Source of the DNA: Pararcticibacter amylolyticus
Lineage (GTDB): Bacteria > Bacteroidota > Bacteroidia > Sphingobacteriales > Sphingobacteriaceae
DNA: 35,173 nt
Assembly: GCF_003130405.1 (NCBI RefSeq)
Contig: NZ_QEAS01000024.1
Location: 1,632 to 36,804, forward strand
Direction: 5' to 3'
Numbering within the stretch: position 1 is the first letter of the stretch; the number at the start of each line of letters is the position of its first letter. Of this stretch, positions 1-7,341 are shown piece after piece. Under the pieces are notes generated by a model, which saw only the letters and a program-made list of their open reading frames with translations, made no database searches and was not told the DNA's origin. A program made the translations under genes and the position numbers.

Positions 1-7
1 ACAAGGT

Positions 8-397
8 ATGTTTTTAAAAGTAGTGTATATATTATTTGTTGCATTAGCTGATTTTTTACTTTATTCGATATTGAATAAAACAGTAAAGATAAGCCAATCT
101 CTATTTTGGTCTTTTTTGGGAGTGCTTTTGCTGGTAATTTTGTTGCACTCACCTTTATTCACAATACCCTCCTTGATGTCTTGGGTGCAATTTTTGCTGA
201 TAGTTCAATTCCTTGTTGAACTAGTCATTTTTCACTATGTCGGAAAGTATTATATCAAAAGGACGGAAAGATCAACGCAGTTAAGTGAACAGATAGCCAA
301 GCTTTCTGTTAAAATGGCTTCTTTTATATTCTTAAAGGCCATTTATATACTTGTATTTATCGTACAAGTAATGTTTATTCTTTCGGGCCAGGTTTAA
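8..397 (+). CDS. Small four-helix membrane protein, unknown function
   Basis: This 129-residue protein is not recognised. It is almost entirely hydrophobic, with probable membrane segments near residues 2-21, 30-50, 56-78 and 104-126. A charged cytoplasm-like linker (KRTERS and following, about 83-103) lies between the last two. The ATG lies 8 bases into the window, so the promoter and any longer N-terminus cannot be judged. The gene stands upstream of another small membrane protein (590-955) with a similar C-terminal layout and of the pseudopilin operon from 1090. Co-location with that operon is the only hint of a role. The reading frame is open and uses ordinary codons, so it is probably real. 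Confidence 0.6.
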   Translation: MFLKVVYILFVALADFLLYSILNKTVKISQSLFWSFLGVLLLVILLHSPLFTIPSLMSWVQFLLIVQFLVELVIFHYVGKYYIKRTERSTQLSEQIAKLSVKMASFIFLKAIYILVFIVQVMFILSGQV

Positions 398-589
398 GTA
401 GTAAAATACTAATTTAATACATTTGCTTACTGCGCATACGCTTTACCAGTTTCTGCGTCACTGATGACGGCATTAGCCAGGAACAGGAGTGGAATTACTA
501 CATTAGGGTATACAGATCATATAATTTAGTGTCTGATATTTTTCAGCTAAAGGTATAATGGATTCGGCAATTGTTTATAGAGTTAAATA

Positions 590-955
590 ATGCATGTAGT
601 ATTGTTCCACTTGGCTGCTTTATACAGCGCATTTAGAAGATCGCAGGTCACGAAAGTCGAGTATAATTCAATAAGAAGATTCGCAGAGGCTGTATTTGAG
701 GCTTCGTTGGGTAATTCGTTATATGTTCGGCATATATTCCTGCTTTCGGGAAATCCTGATTATAATTTGTATTTTAAGTATGCTTTTCTGCTGTTTATAG
801 TTATGTTTTCGGTTGTATGTTATTACTATAGTGGGAGAATTGCACAGTTAGCGCGAAAAATGGACGATAAGGATGTGTTGATCTCGAAATTGGGAGTGTA
901 TGTTTATTACATCTTTTCTATTTTGTTAATTTTTATACTGGATATTTTTATTTAA
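590..955 (+). CDS. Small membrane protein, unknown function
   Basis: This 121-residue protein is not recognised. The N-terminal 60 residues are polar to amphipathic. Two membrane segments follow at about 62-79 and 100-120, joined by a short charged linker (ARKMDDKD). This helix-charged linker-helix ending resembles the end of the protein at 8-397, so the two may be distant paralogues, although identity is low by eye. The ATG at 590 has no clear ribosome binding site. The unusual N-terminal half and the 192-base gap upstream leave open that the gene is an eroded copy that has lost its first helices. Confidence 0.45.
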   Translation: MHVVLFHLAALYSAFRRSQVTKVEYNSIRRFAEAVFEASLGNSLYVRHIFLLSGNPDYNLYFKYAFLLFIVMFSVVCYYYSGRIAQLARKMDDKDVLISKLGVYVYYIFSILLIFILDIFI

Positions 956-1068
956 CACAGGTTTGTAAATAACACTGCAATAGATAAATATCTCTGACAA
1001 TCAGAAAAATTAATATATAAAGGCTGCTTTCATCTCTCTTATGATAGAATGATCCTTTTGAAATAGTT

Positions 1069-1076
1069 TAGATTTG
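1069..1076 (+). promoter_or_regulatory. Bacteroidota -7 element for pseudopilin operon
   Basis: TAGATTTG fits the Bacteroidota -7 consensus TAnnTTTG and lies 13 bases before the ATG at 1090, so the leader would be very short. No good TTG/TTTG -33 element is seen at the right spacing, so only the -7 element is supported. Confidence 0.45.
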
Positions 1077-1089
1077 TCGTTTATTAAGT

Positions 1090-2343
1090 ATGTCTAGCTT
1101 TATGCTCAAAGCCTCGGCCTTATATATGGTCATTGTAATTGCGCTGGTGATAGCGATTTTTTCATCGTCTTTGATCGCCACTGCTTATTATTACAGGCTT
1201 GAGTATCAAAAGAACATTCGTTTAGGGAAACTCGAAACCAACCTTCATTCCGGGATCTCCATGGTACTTTCAGCAAGTTATCCTGCGAATCAGAATGGTT
1301 TGGAACAAAGAGTTGATCTTTTTGGAGAGCAAAATGACAGCTTGTTGCTCAGGAAGGAAAAATGGGGGATCTTTGAAGTAGGGACTGTCCGTTCGTTCGT
1401 ACTGGCTGATACTCTCAAGAAAGCGTTCTTTGTGGCAGAGGAATGCACGAAGGATCAGACGGCGCTTTATCTCAGTGATGAGGACCGGCCCCTCTCGGTA
1501 AGCGGAAGTACTCAGATCACAGGAGATGCGGAGCTTCCTAAAGCTGGAATTAAAGAGGCCTATGTAGATGGGAAACCTTACGCGGGAAAAAAGCTGGTGG
1601 ACGGCAAGATCACTGATAGTTCAAGAGAGCTTCCCAAGCTGAATCAATCAGTGCTGGATGATCTGGAAAAGTACTTCGCCGATAGCCTGGCAGAACAGGA
1701 AGAGATTCGAGACACCCTGATTAATTCTTTTTTCAGCGAAGCACGCATCATTAGGATCCCTAAATCACAGCCATTGATCAGTAATCGTTTTATAAAGGGC
1801 AAGATCGTGCTTCTATGTGATACGGTGTTAACTATAGGTGAGAACACAGAACTGAGAGATGTAATGGTGTTTGCTCCGGCAATTGTCGTGAAGGAGGGCT
1901 TTAAAGGCAGCTGTCAGCTCTATGCCAGGGACTCTGTTGTTGCTGCAGCCAAAACGGTATTTGAATATCCTTCGGCTATAGGGGTCTTAAGAAAGAGCGA
2001 CAACGGCCAGCCGCGGATTGAACTGGGCAGTGAATGCCGCTTTTCCGGGGTCCTCTTTAGCTGGGAGAGGAAACGTTCGGAGCTGCAGACCATCATCAGC
2101 CTGGGGAAGGATGCATTAGTGAAAGGGGAGGTGTTTGCTACAGGCTTTGTGAAGATGGCGAAGCCATTAACGATCGATGGGCGCGTGGCATGCAACCGTT
2201 TTATCATTCAAACCCCCTCGACGCTCTATGAAAACTATTTGATTGATATCACGATCAACCGGAAACGAAGGAGCAAGTATTATCTTAGTTCTTTTTTATT
2301 TGACAGAAAATCTCCTAAACAGATCCTGCAATGGCTGAACTGA
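1090..2343 (+). CDS. Membrane-anchored GspK/PilX-like protein of pseudopilus operon
   Basis: This 417-residue protein has a single N-terminal membrane segment (about residues 10-33) followed by a large extracytoplasmic domain. The N-terminal helix resembles those of minor pilin-like proteins (PilX/GspK type) but lacks the Phe/Glu5 prepilin signature, so it may not be processed by a prepilin peptidase. The middle and end hold many short strands with regularly spaced Gly and Val (about 130-180 and 225-370), which suggests a beta-helix or bactofilin-like fold; that is an inference. It is the first gene of an operon: the next ATG (2331) overlaps its end by 13 bases. The likely role is as a scaffold or tip component of a type II secretion or type IV pilus-like assembly. 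Confidence 0.6.
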   Translation: MSSFMLKASALYMVIVIALVIAIFSSSLIATAYYYRLEYQKNIRLGKLETNLHSGISMVLSASYPANQNGLEQRVDLFGEQNDSLLLRKEKWGIFEVGTVRSFVLADTLKKAFFVAEECTKDQTALYLSDEDRPLSVSGSTQITGDAELPKAGIKEAYVDGKPYAGKKLVDGKITDSSRELPKLNQSVLDDLEKYFADSLAEQEEIRDTLINSFFSEARIIRIPKSQPLISNRFIKGKIVLLCDTVLTIGENTELRDVMVFAPAIVVKEGFKGSCQLYARDSVVAAAKTVFEYPSAIGVLRKSDNGQPRIELGSECRFSGVLFSWERKRSELQTIISLGKDALVKGEVFATGFVKMAKPLTIDGRVACNRFIIQTPSTLYENYLIDITINRKRRSKYYLSSFLFDRKSPKQILQWLN

Positions 2344-2693
2344 CAAAAAAGATAGAAGCCTCCACACTAGTTGAGGTGCTGATCGCGATGGTGATCATTG
2401 TCGCAGTGTTTGGCGTTGCTATTGGCATCTATACCAATGTGACGCAGTCTGGTTATTCTGTCAGTACCACGCAGTCGCAGCAACAGATGAGAAAGATTGC
2501 GGACGAAAGTATTCTTAATCACGACTGGGAGGACCAGGAACTGATGGAGGACAGCATTATTTACCGGAAAACCGTGAGTGCCTGGCCGGGCTATCAGGAC
2601 CTGGTACTGATAGAGGTTCAGGCTTTACAGAATGAGAAGGTGCTGGGCAAGTTGCGGCAAGTGGCTAGAAAGGAGGAAAAGGCGGGTGAGTAA
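2331..2693 (+). CDS. Prepilin-type (pseudopilin) protein, GspI-like
   Basis: This 120-residue protein has a class III prepilin signal: a short basic leader (MAELTKKIEA) followed by STLVEVLIAM and a hydrophobic helix to about residue 32. Cleavage after Ala10 would place Glu at mature position 5, as in all type II/IV pseudopilins. The residue at -1 is Ala instead of the usual Gly. The short mature domain fits a GspI-like minor pseudopilin. The start overlaps the preceding gene by 13 bases and its end overlaps the next pseudopilin by 8, so the three are translationally coupled. A prepilin peptidase must be encoded outside this window. Confidence 0.8.
   Translation: MAELTKKIEASTLVEVLIAMVIIVAVFGVAIGIYTNVTQSGYSVSTTQSQQQMRKIADESILNHDWEDQELMEDSIIYRKTVSAWPGYQDLVLIEVQALQNEKVLGKLRQVARKEEKAGE
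2671..2676 (+). promoter_or_regulatory. Shine-Dalgarno site fixing the GTG start at 2686
   Basis: AGGAGG lies nine bases before the GTG at 2686. Such a strong site is unusual in this window. It selects the GTG over the in-frame ATG at 2632, which would add 18 implausible residues in front of the prepilin leader. Confidence 0.7.
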
Positions 2694-3159
2694 GGGAAGG
2701 CTTCAGGCGTTTACCATCCTGGAAGTGACGATTGCTATGCTGCTGGCTGCGATTGTTATCGGGATTTCTTATACAGCTTATACGATGATGAGCCGCTCTT
2801 ACCAGCAGTATGATGATAGAAATGAAAAGGTTGCTGAGTTTGTGCTGCTGAATAAATTGCTCAGGAGAGATATCTCGAATGCGGAGAAAATTGTAAGGTC
2901 GCCCGAAGGGATTAATCTGGAGGGCCCTGAAGGAAGTATCATCTATAGCTTCAGTGATGAGTACATTACCAGGAACCAGTATTCCGTTAAGATCGATACC
3001 TTTAAGGTTTCGAACAGCGACCTGATAACCTCATTTGAAGAAAAGGAAGTAACAGAAGAAGGGATGATTGACAGGATTAGCTTTACTGGTGTGCTGCAGG
3101 AAAGGAAAATACCTCTTGTATATGTGAAAACATATAGTGCAGAAGAGAAGTTTGAGTAA
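2686..3159 (+). CDS. Prepilin-type (pseudopilin) protein, GspJ/PulJ-like
   Basis: Read from the GTG at 2686 this is a 157-residue protein with leader VSKGRLQA followed by FTILEVTIAMLLAA, a classic prepilin N-terminus with Phe at +1 and Glu at +5. As in its neighbour, the residue before the cleavage site is Ala. The mature domain is about 150 residues and polar, the size of GspJ or GspH minor pseudopilins. The GTG start is preceded by AGGAGG and overlaps the upstream pseudopilin by 8 bases. The upstream in-frame ATG at 2632 would give a prepilin leader of an unusual length, so it was not used. Confidence 0.8.
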   Translation: MSKGRLQAFTILEVTIAMLLAAIVIGISYTAYTMMSRSYQQYDDRNEKVAEFVLLNKLLRRDISNAEKIVRSPEGINLEGPEGSIIYSFSDEYITRNQYSVKIDTFKVSNSDLITSFEEKEVTEEGMIDRISFTGVLQERKIPLVYVKTYSAEEKFE

Positions 3160-3278
3160 TGAATTGTACTGTATTCGTTTTGATGCGCTTATTTTCTCTA
3201 TCTTGCACCTGATAATAGTGATGGACATATAATGAATACCACTAAGCTTTATATCGCAGCCTTTTAAAAAAGAACTCC

Positions 3279-4433
3279 GTGCCACAGATCGATCTCTCGC
3301 AATACAAAACAAAAGTTCCTCCAAAGAAAAAGAGCTCCGGAAGGAAGGACAACAGTTTTAACTGGGGAGAGTTGCTGAATAAAGATATTTCATTTGGCAA
3401 GCCAAAAGTAAACGATAAGCGTAAAGAGGCTTTTTATGTCGAACTGAGTACCTTACTGCTTTCGGGCATAGACCTGAAGACTGCTCTTGATCTCATTCTG
3501 GTAGACCAGGACAGAGCAAAGGACAGGATCCTGTTTGAGGATATAAAGGATAAGGTGCTTCATGGAAGTTCACTTTCGGATGCTTTGAAGAGCACCGGGA
3601 TGTTTACGGATTACGAATATTACAGTGTGAAGATCGGTGAAGAGACCGGTCGGATTGGCGAAGTGCTGACTGACCTGGCCAAATACTATAAGAACCGGAT
3701 CTCCCAGAAAAGAAAGATCATCAGTGCTGTCACATATCCCATCATTGTGCTGATGACGTCCCTTGGAGCGGTGTTTTTTATGCTGAAGTTCGTGGTGCCG
3801 ATGTTTGCCGATGTGTTTCAGCGATTTGGAGGTCATCTTCCCTGGGTGACCTCGGTGATCATCCGCTTTTCTGCTTTTACTGATAAATACTTTATGGTCT
3901 TTCTGCTGCTCATTATCGGGCTGGCTGTTTTTATATTTCTTAGTAAGGAAAAGCTATGGTTCCGCAAGGCTGTTTCTACCGCGATTCTCAGGATTCCTCT
4001 TGCCGGGGATATCGTCAGGAAAGTGTACCTGGCACGTTTTGCCAATACCATGCGGCTGCTGGTGAGTACAGACACCCCCTTATTGCGGTCCATCGCCCTG
4101 GTAAGACAGATGATCGGTTTTTATCCCCTGGAAACAACATTGGGGGAAGTGGAGAAATCTATTCTGAAGGGAGAGTCCCTTCATCAGAGCCTGTCACGGT
4201 TCAGCTTTTATCCTCCCAAGCTGGTGCAGCTGATCAAAGTAGGGGAGGAAGTCAATCGGCTGGATTATTTCTTTGGTAAGATTTCTGATCAGTATACTGA
4301 AGAAGTTGAATACAAGACCGGTACGATCAGCAGCTTGCTGGAACCGCTGATCATTATATTCCTGGGCCTGGTTGTCGGCCTCATTCTGATCGCCATGTAC
4401 CTGCCGATGTTCCAGATGAGTAATAGTTTTTAG
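3279..4433 (+). CDS. Type II secretion system F family inner-membrane protein
   Basis: This 384-residue GspF/PilC-type platform protein has a basic, Pro/Lys-rich N-terminus (about 1-45) and then two T2SF domains (about 50-175 and 250-375). Membrane segments lie near 149-175, 203-220 and 353-375. Family features visible are the LSTLLLSGIDL stretch, KIGEETGRIGEVL in the first domain and the matching LIKVGEEVNRLD in the second. The family couples the assembly ATPase to pseudopilin insertion. The only plausible start is a GTG at 3279, since the next in-frame ATG is about 100 codons in. It lies 119 bases after the pseudopilins and probably belongs to the same transcription unit. Its partner GspE ATPase is not in this window. 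Confidence 0.9.
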   Translation: MPQIDLSQYKTKVPPKKKSSGRKDNSFNWGELLNKDISFGKPKVNDKRKEAFYVELSTLLLSGIDLKTALDLILVDQDRAKDRILFEDIKDKVLHGSSLSDALKSTGMFTDYEYYSVKIGEETGRIGEVLTDLAKYYKNRISQKRKIISAVTYPIIVLMTSLGAVFFMLKFVVPMFADVFQRFGGHLPWVTSVIIRFSAFTDKYFMVFLLLIIGLAVFIFLSKEKLWFRKAVSTAILRIPLAGDIVRKVYLARFANTMRLLVSTDTPLLRSIALVRQMIGFYPLETTLGEVEKSILKGESLHQSLSRFSFYPPKLVQLIKVGEEVNRLDYFFGKISDQYTEEVEYKTGTISSLLEPLIIIFLGLVVGLILIAMYLPMFQMSNSF

Positions 4434-4437
4434 CCGC

Positions 4438-4467
4438 TTGCAGAACGCCTTATTTTGTCTATGTTTG
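4438..4467 (+). promoter_or_regulatory. Bacteroidota promoter for the EamA transporter
   Basis: TTG (4438-4440), a 19-base spacer and TATGTTTG (4460-4467) match the Bacteroidota consensus TTG-N17-23-TAnnTTTG. The predicted transcription start is about 4473-4475, some 30 bases before the ATG at 4505. It begins immediately after the stop of the GspF-like gene. Confidence 0.7.
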
Positions 4468-4469
4468 AG

Positions 4470-4481
4470 GACTGATCAGTC
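4470..4481. promoter_or_regulatory. Perfect 12-bp palindrome over predicted transcription start
   Basis: GACTGATCAGTC is a perfect palindrome that begins three bases after the -7 element and covers the predicted transcription start of the EamA gene. The position suits a repressor operator. No regulator gene stands next to it. Confidence 0.4.
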
Positions 4482-4504
4482 AGTTATTTAAACTATCAGC
4501 AGTT

Positions 4505-5368
4505 ATGTTCTATGTAATTATCAGCGTTTGCTGCAGTGTTACGGTGTCTGTTTTTCTGAAGCTCGCCAGGCGTTATGAAATAAGCGTGGCGCATGCAGTG
4601 GTGTGGAATTATCTTGTTTGCTCTTTACTAACTCTTTTGATATACAGGCCGGAAATCAGCGTGAAGGCTTTGGGTAGTGCACCTTTGGGTATTTATGGAT
4701 TGCTGGCGGTGTTATTGCCTGCTTTGTTTATTATCATGGGGTTATCGGTCAGATATACCGGTATCGTCAGGACAGATCTAGCACAGCGGCTGTCCCTTTT
4801 TATTCCCCTTACCACTGCTTTTCTTTTGTTTGGGGAAACCGCTTCTTATGTGAAGATTGCCGGGATAATTCTGGGCTTTGCCGCGATTGTTTGTACTATT
4901 CCGTGGCACAAAAATGTGCAGAAACCAGACAAGAGCGGGGTCTGGATCTATCCACTGGTTGTCTTTGCAGGGATAGGAGTTGTAGATGTGTTTTTTAAAC
5001 AAATAGCGTCATTTAAGGCTCTTCCTTATACTGGGTCTCTTTTTATTATTTTCTCACTTGCATTTATTCTGTCTCTGTTGGTATTTGTTGGAGCTATCTT
5101 GTTAAAAAAGACCAGGTTCAGCTGGGTTAACCTTTTTTGCGGAGTGATACTGGGGCTTTTCAATTTTGGGAATATCCTGTTTTACCTGAAAGCGCATCAG
5201 GCTCTTCCTAACAACCCATCCGTTGTCTTTTCTGCCATGAACATTGGAGTGATAGTAGCCGGGGCGTTAACCGGGGTTTTTGTGTTTAAAGAAAAACTGA
5301 GCCTGTTAAATAAAGCGGGACTACTCATCGCGGTAGCGGCTATTATGATCATTGCTTTTGCCCGCTGA
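4505..5368 (+). CDS. EamA-family (DMT superfamily) transporter
   Basis: This 287-residue protein has about ten hydrophobic segments arranged as two EamA-like halves of roughly 140 residues, the normal size of drug/metabolite transporters. The short helix pairs and the ending FKEKLSLLNKAGLLIAVAA, with the Glu of the last helix pair, are typical of the family. The substrate cannot be told from sequence; relatives move amino acids, sugars-phosphates or drugs. It has its own promoter at 4438-4467. Its TGA is separated by a single base from the stop of the convergent permease gene, with no terminator between them. Confidence 0.85.
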   Translation: MFYVIISVCCSVTVSVFLKLARRYEISVAHAVVWNYLVCSLLTLLIYRPEISVKALGSAPLGIYGLLAVLLPALFIIMGLSVRYTGIVRTDLAQRLSLFIPLTTAFLLFGETASYVKIAGIILGFAAIVCTIPWHKNVQKPDKSGVWIYPLVVFAGIGVVDVFFKQIASFKALPYTGSLFIIFSLAFILSLLVFVGAILLKKTRFSWVNLFCGVILGLFNFGNILFYLKAHQALPNNPSVVFSAMNIGVIVAGALTGVFVFKEKLSLLNKAGLLIAVAAIMIIAFAR

Positions 5369-5369
5369 T

Positions 5370-6587
5370 CTATTCGTAGCGCAATGCCTCAATAGGATCC
5401 AGTTCTGATGCTTTTTGTGCCGGGTAATACCCGAAGAAAATACCGGTCAGGGCACAAACAATGAACGATATGATAATGGAGGATTCGGAAATGATGGTCG
5501 GCCAGTTCAGCAGGGAGGCGATTGTCAGAGACGCTGATACGCCAATGAAAACTCCGATAAGCCCTCCCGTGACGCTGATCAGGATCGCCTCGATCAGGAA
5601 CTGTAAGAGGATGTCTATGCCGCGGGCACCGATTGACATGCGCAGCCCGATTTCTTTTGTCCGTTCGGTTACAGATACATACATGATATTCATAATTCCT
5701 ATGCCTCCGATCACAAGAGATATGCTGGCAACAGCCGTCAGCAAGCCTGTCAGCATACTGCTGGTAGAGCCAAGCGTTTTGATCAATTCCGCCTGTGTTC
5801 TGACACTGAAGTCGTCCTCTTCATCTGTCCTCAGCCGGTGCGTCTGACGAAGGATACTGGTGATTTGATTAGTAGCTGCATCGGAAGCAGCCTCGCTGAC
5901 AGCAGAAGCATAGATGCTTTGCAGGTAGGTGGTAGCCAGCACCCGTTTCATTACGGTGGTATAAGGGGCCAGGATAATATCATCCTGGTCCTGGCCAAAA
6001 CTGCTTTGCCCCTTTTCTTCCAGGATACCGATCACCTGGAAGGGGATCTTTTGAAAGCGGATGATCTGCCCTATGGGGTTCTCTCCGGAAGAGAAGAGGT
6101 TCTTGACTACCGTTTGCCCGAGCAGACATACTTTTGCTGAGGAGCGGACATCTTCTTCGGAGAATATGATCCCGTCTTTGAGCTTTAGCTTTCGAATGTC
6201 GAGATACTCCGGACTAACGCCCTGTATAGACGAAGACCAGTTTAAAGCGCCTTTAATTGCCTGGCCGCTGCTTGCCACCTGGGGAGAGACAGACGCCACA
6301 TCAGATGCATCTCTTTCAATGGCTTTTACGTCGTTTAGTGTCAGGGTTTGGAAATTGCTTCCTGCCATGCGGACACCGGGCATATTACTCGACGGCATAA
6401 CAGTGATCATATTGGAGCCCATATTAGAAAGGGAGGTTTGGATACTTTGTTTGGATCCTTCTCCGATAGACATCATCGTGATCACTGCGGCGACACCAAT
6501 AATGATACCGAGCATGGTCAAAAATGCTCTTAATTTATTCCTTTGTAATGCTCTGAAAGCTACCCTTACCAGATTTTCCGGATTCAT
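5370..6587 (-). CDS. MacB-type ABC transporter permease (FtsX domain)
   Basis: This 405-residue permease has the MacB layout: an N-terminal helix in LRAFLTMLGIIIGVAAVITM (about 18-42), a periplasmic MacB_PCD domain (about 45-265), then three C-terminal helices forming the FtsX domain with the family sequence TERTKEIGLRMSIGAR. The start at MNPENL lies four bases after the stop of the ATPase gene. Two in-frame ATGs further upstream, inside the ATPase gene, were rejected because MacB-type permeases normally begin just before this position. It is the last gene of the TolC - MacA - ATPase - permease operon. The complex would use ATP to drive export of a periplasmic substrate, such as a macrolide, peptide or lipid, through TolC. 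Confidence 0.92.
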   Translation of the reverse strand: MNPENLVRVAFRALQRNKLRAFLTMLGIIIGVAAVITMMSIGEGSKQSIQTSLSNMGSNMITVMPSSNMPGVRMAGSNFQTLTLNDVKAIERDASDVASVSPQVASSGQAIKGALNWSSSIQGVSPEYLDIRKLKLKDGIIFSEEDVRSSAKVCLLGQTVVKNLFSSGENPIGQIIRFQKIPFQVIGILEEKGQSSFGQDQDDIILAPYTTVMKRVLATTYLQSIYASAVSEAASDAATNQITSILRQTHRLRTDEEDDFSVRTQAELIKTLGSTSSMLTGLLTAVASISLVIGGIGIMNIMYVSVTERTKEIGLRMSIGARGIDILLQFLIEAILISVTGGLIGVFIGVSASLTIASLLNWPTIISESSIIISFIVCALTGIFFGYYPAQKASELDPIEALRYE

Positions 6588-6591
6588 AATT

Positions 6592-7341
6592 TTAATAATC
6601 ATCTGTAGCCGGGAGGGTGTCAAGGGCTTCCCGTGCTGATTTCCTGTTTTCGTTTATACTATCTTTTTGCAGGCGGCCGTCCCGCAGCATAATCGTTCTG
6701 CTGCTGAATGAAGCGATGTCGGGTTCGTGCGTAACAAAAACGATCGTCTTGTCTTGCTGCTGGTTTAATTCCTGCATCAGCGCCATAATTTCATATGACG
6801 TCCTTGTGTCGAGGTTTCCTGTCGCTTCGTCTGCAAGGATCATTACGGGTTCATTCACCAGTGCCCGAGCGATTGCCACCCTCTGCTGCTGACCTCCCGA
6901 CAGCTGATTGGGGGTGTGGTCGAGACGGTCGGCAAGTTTTACTGCTTCCAAAGCATACATTGCCCGTTCTTTCCGTTCTTTTGCGCTGATGGATGAGTTA
7001 TAGAAGAGCGGCAGCTCTACGTTTTCCAGAGCACTGGTTCGCGGCAGCAAATTATAAGCCTGGAATACAAAACCGATTTTCGTATTCCTTAACCTGGCAA
7101 GTTCGTTCTTGTTCAGGTCTTTGATATTGACGCTGTCGAGGAGATAAATGCCTTCGGTGGGCTTATCGAGGCATCCAAGGATGTTCAGCAGGGTAGTTTT
7201 TCCTGATCCGCTGCTGCCCATGATCGTCACAAATTCTCCTGCTTCTACATTAAACGAAACACCCTTTAATGCCCTCACTGTTTCCGAACCTACTATGAAT
7301 TCGCGTTTCAGGTTCTGTATTTCCAGTATTTTTCTGTTCAT
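6592..7341 (-). CDS. ABC transporter ATP-binding protein (LolD/MacB type)
   Basis: This 249-residue ATPase carries Walker A (GSSGSGKTT, about 42-50), Q-loop (FVFQAYNLLP), signature LSGGQQQRVAIARAL (about 146-160), Walker B (VMILADEATGNLD) and H-loop (FVTHEP). The sequence near LDKPTEGIYLLDS is typical of the LolD/MacB branch, in which the ATPase powers mechanotransmission and not simple import. It overlaps the upstream adaptor gene by four bases (ATGA) and the permease follows after four bases, so the subunits are tightly coupled. All catalytic motifs are intact. Confidence 0.95.
   Translation of the reverse strand: MNRKILEIQNLKREFIVGSETVRALKGVSFNVEAGEFVTIMGSSGSGKTTLLNILGCLDKPTEGIYLLDSVNIKDLNKNELARLRNTKIGFVFQAYNLLPRTSALENVELPLFYNSSISAKERKERAMYALEAVKLADRLDHTPNQLSGGQQQRVAIARALVNEPVMILADEATGNLDTRTSYEIMALMQELNQQQDKTIVFVTHEPDIASFSSRTIMLRDGRLQKDSINENRKSAREALDTLPATDDY

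Noticed and set aside
2632-2685. ATG start for the second pseudopilin
   Set aside because: It gives an 18-residue extension inside the previous gene, while the GTG at 2686 has AGGAGG at the right distance and a normal prepilin leader.
5461-6639. Several open frames on the plus strand
   Set aside because: They run antisense to the MacB-type permease, which has clear family motifs, and show no recognisable protein features.
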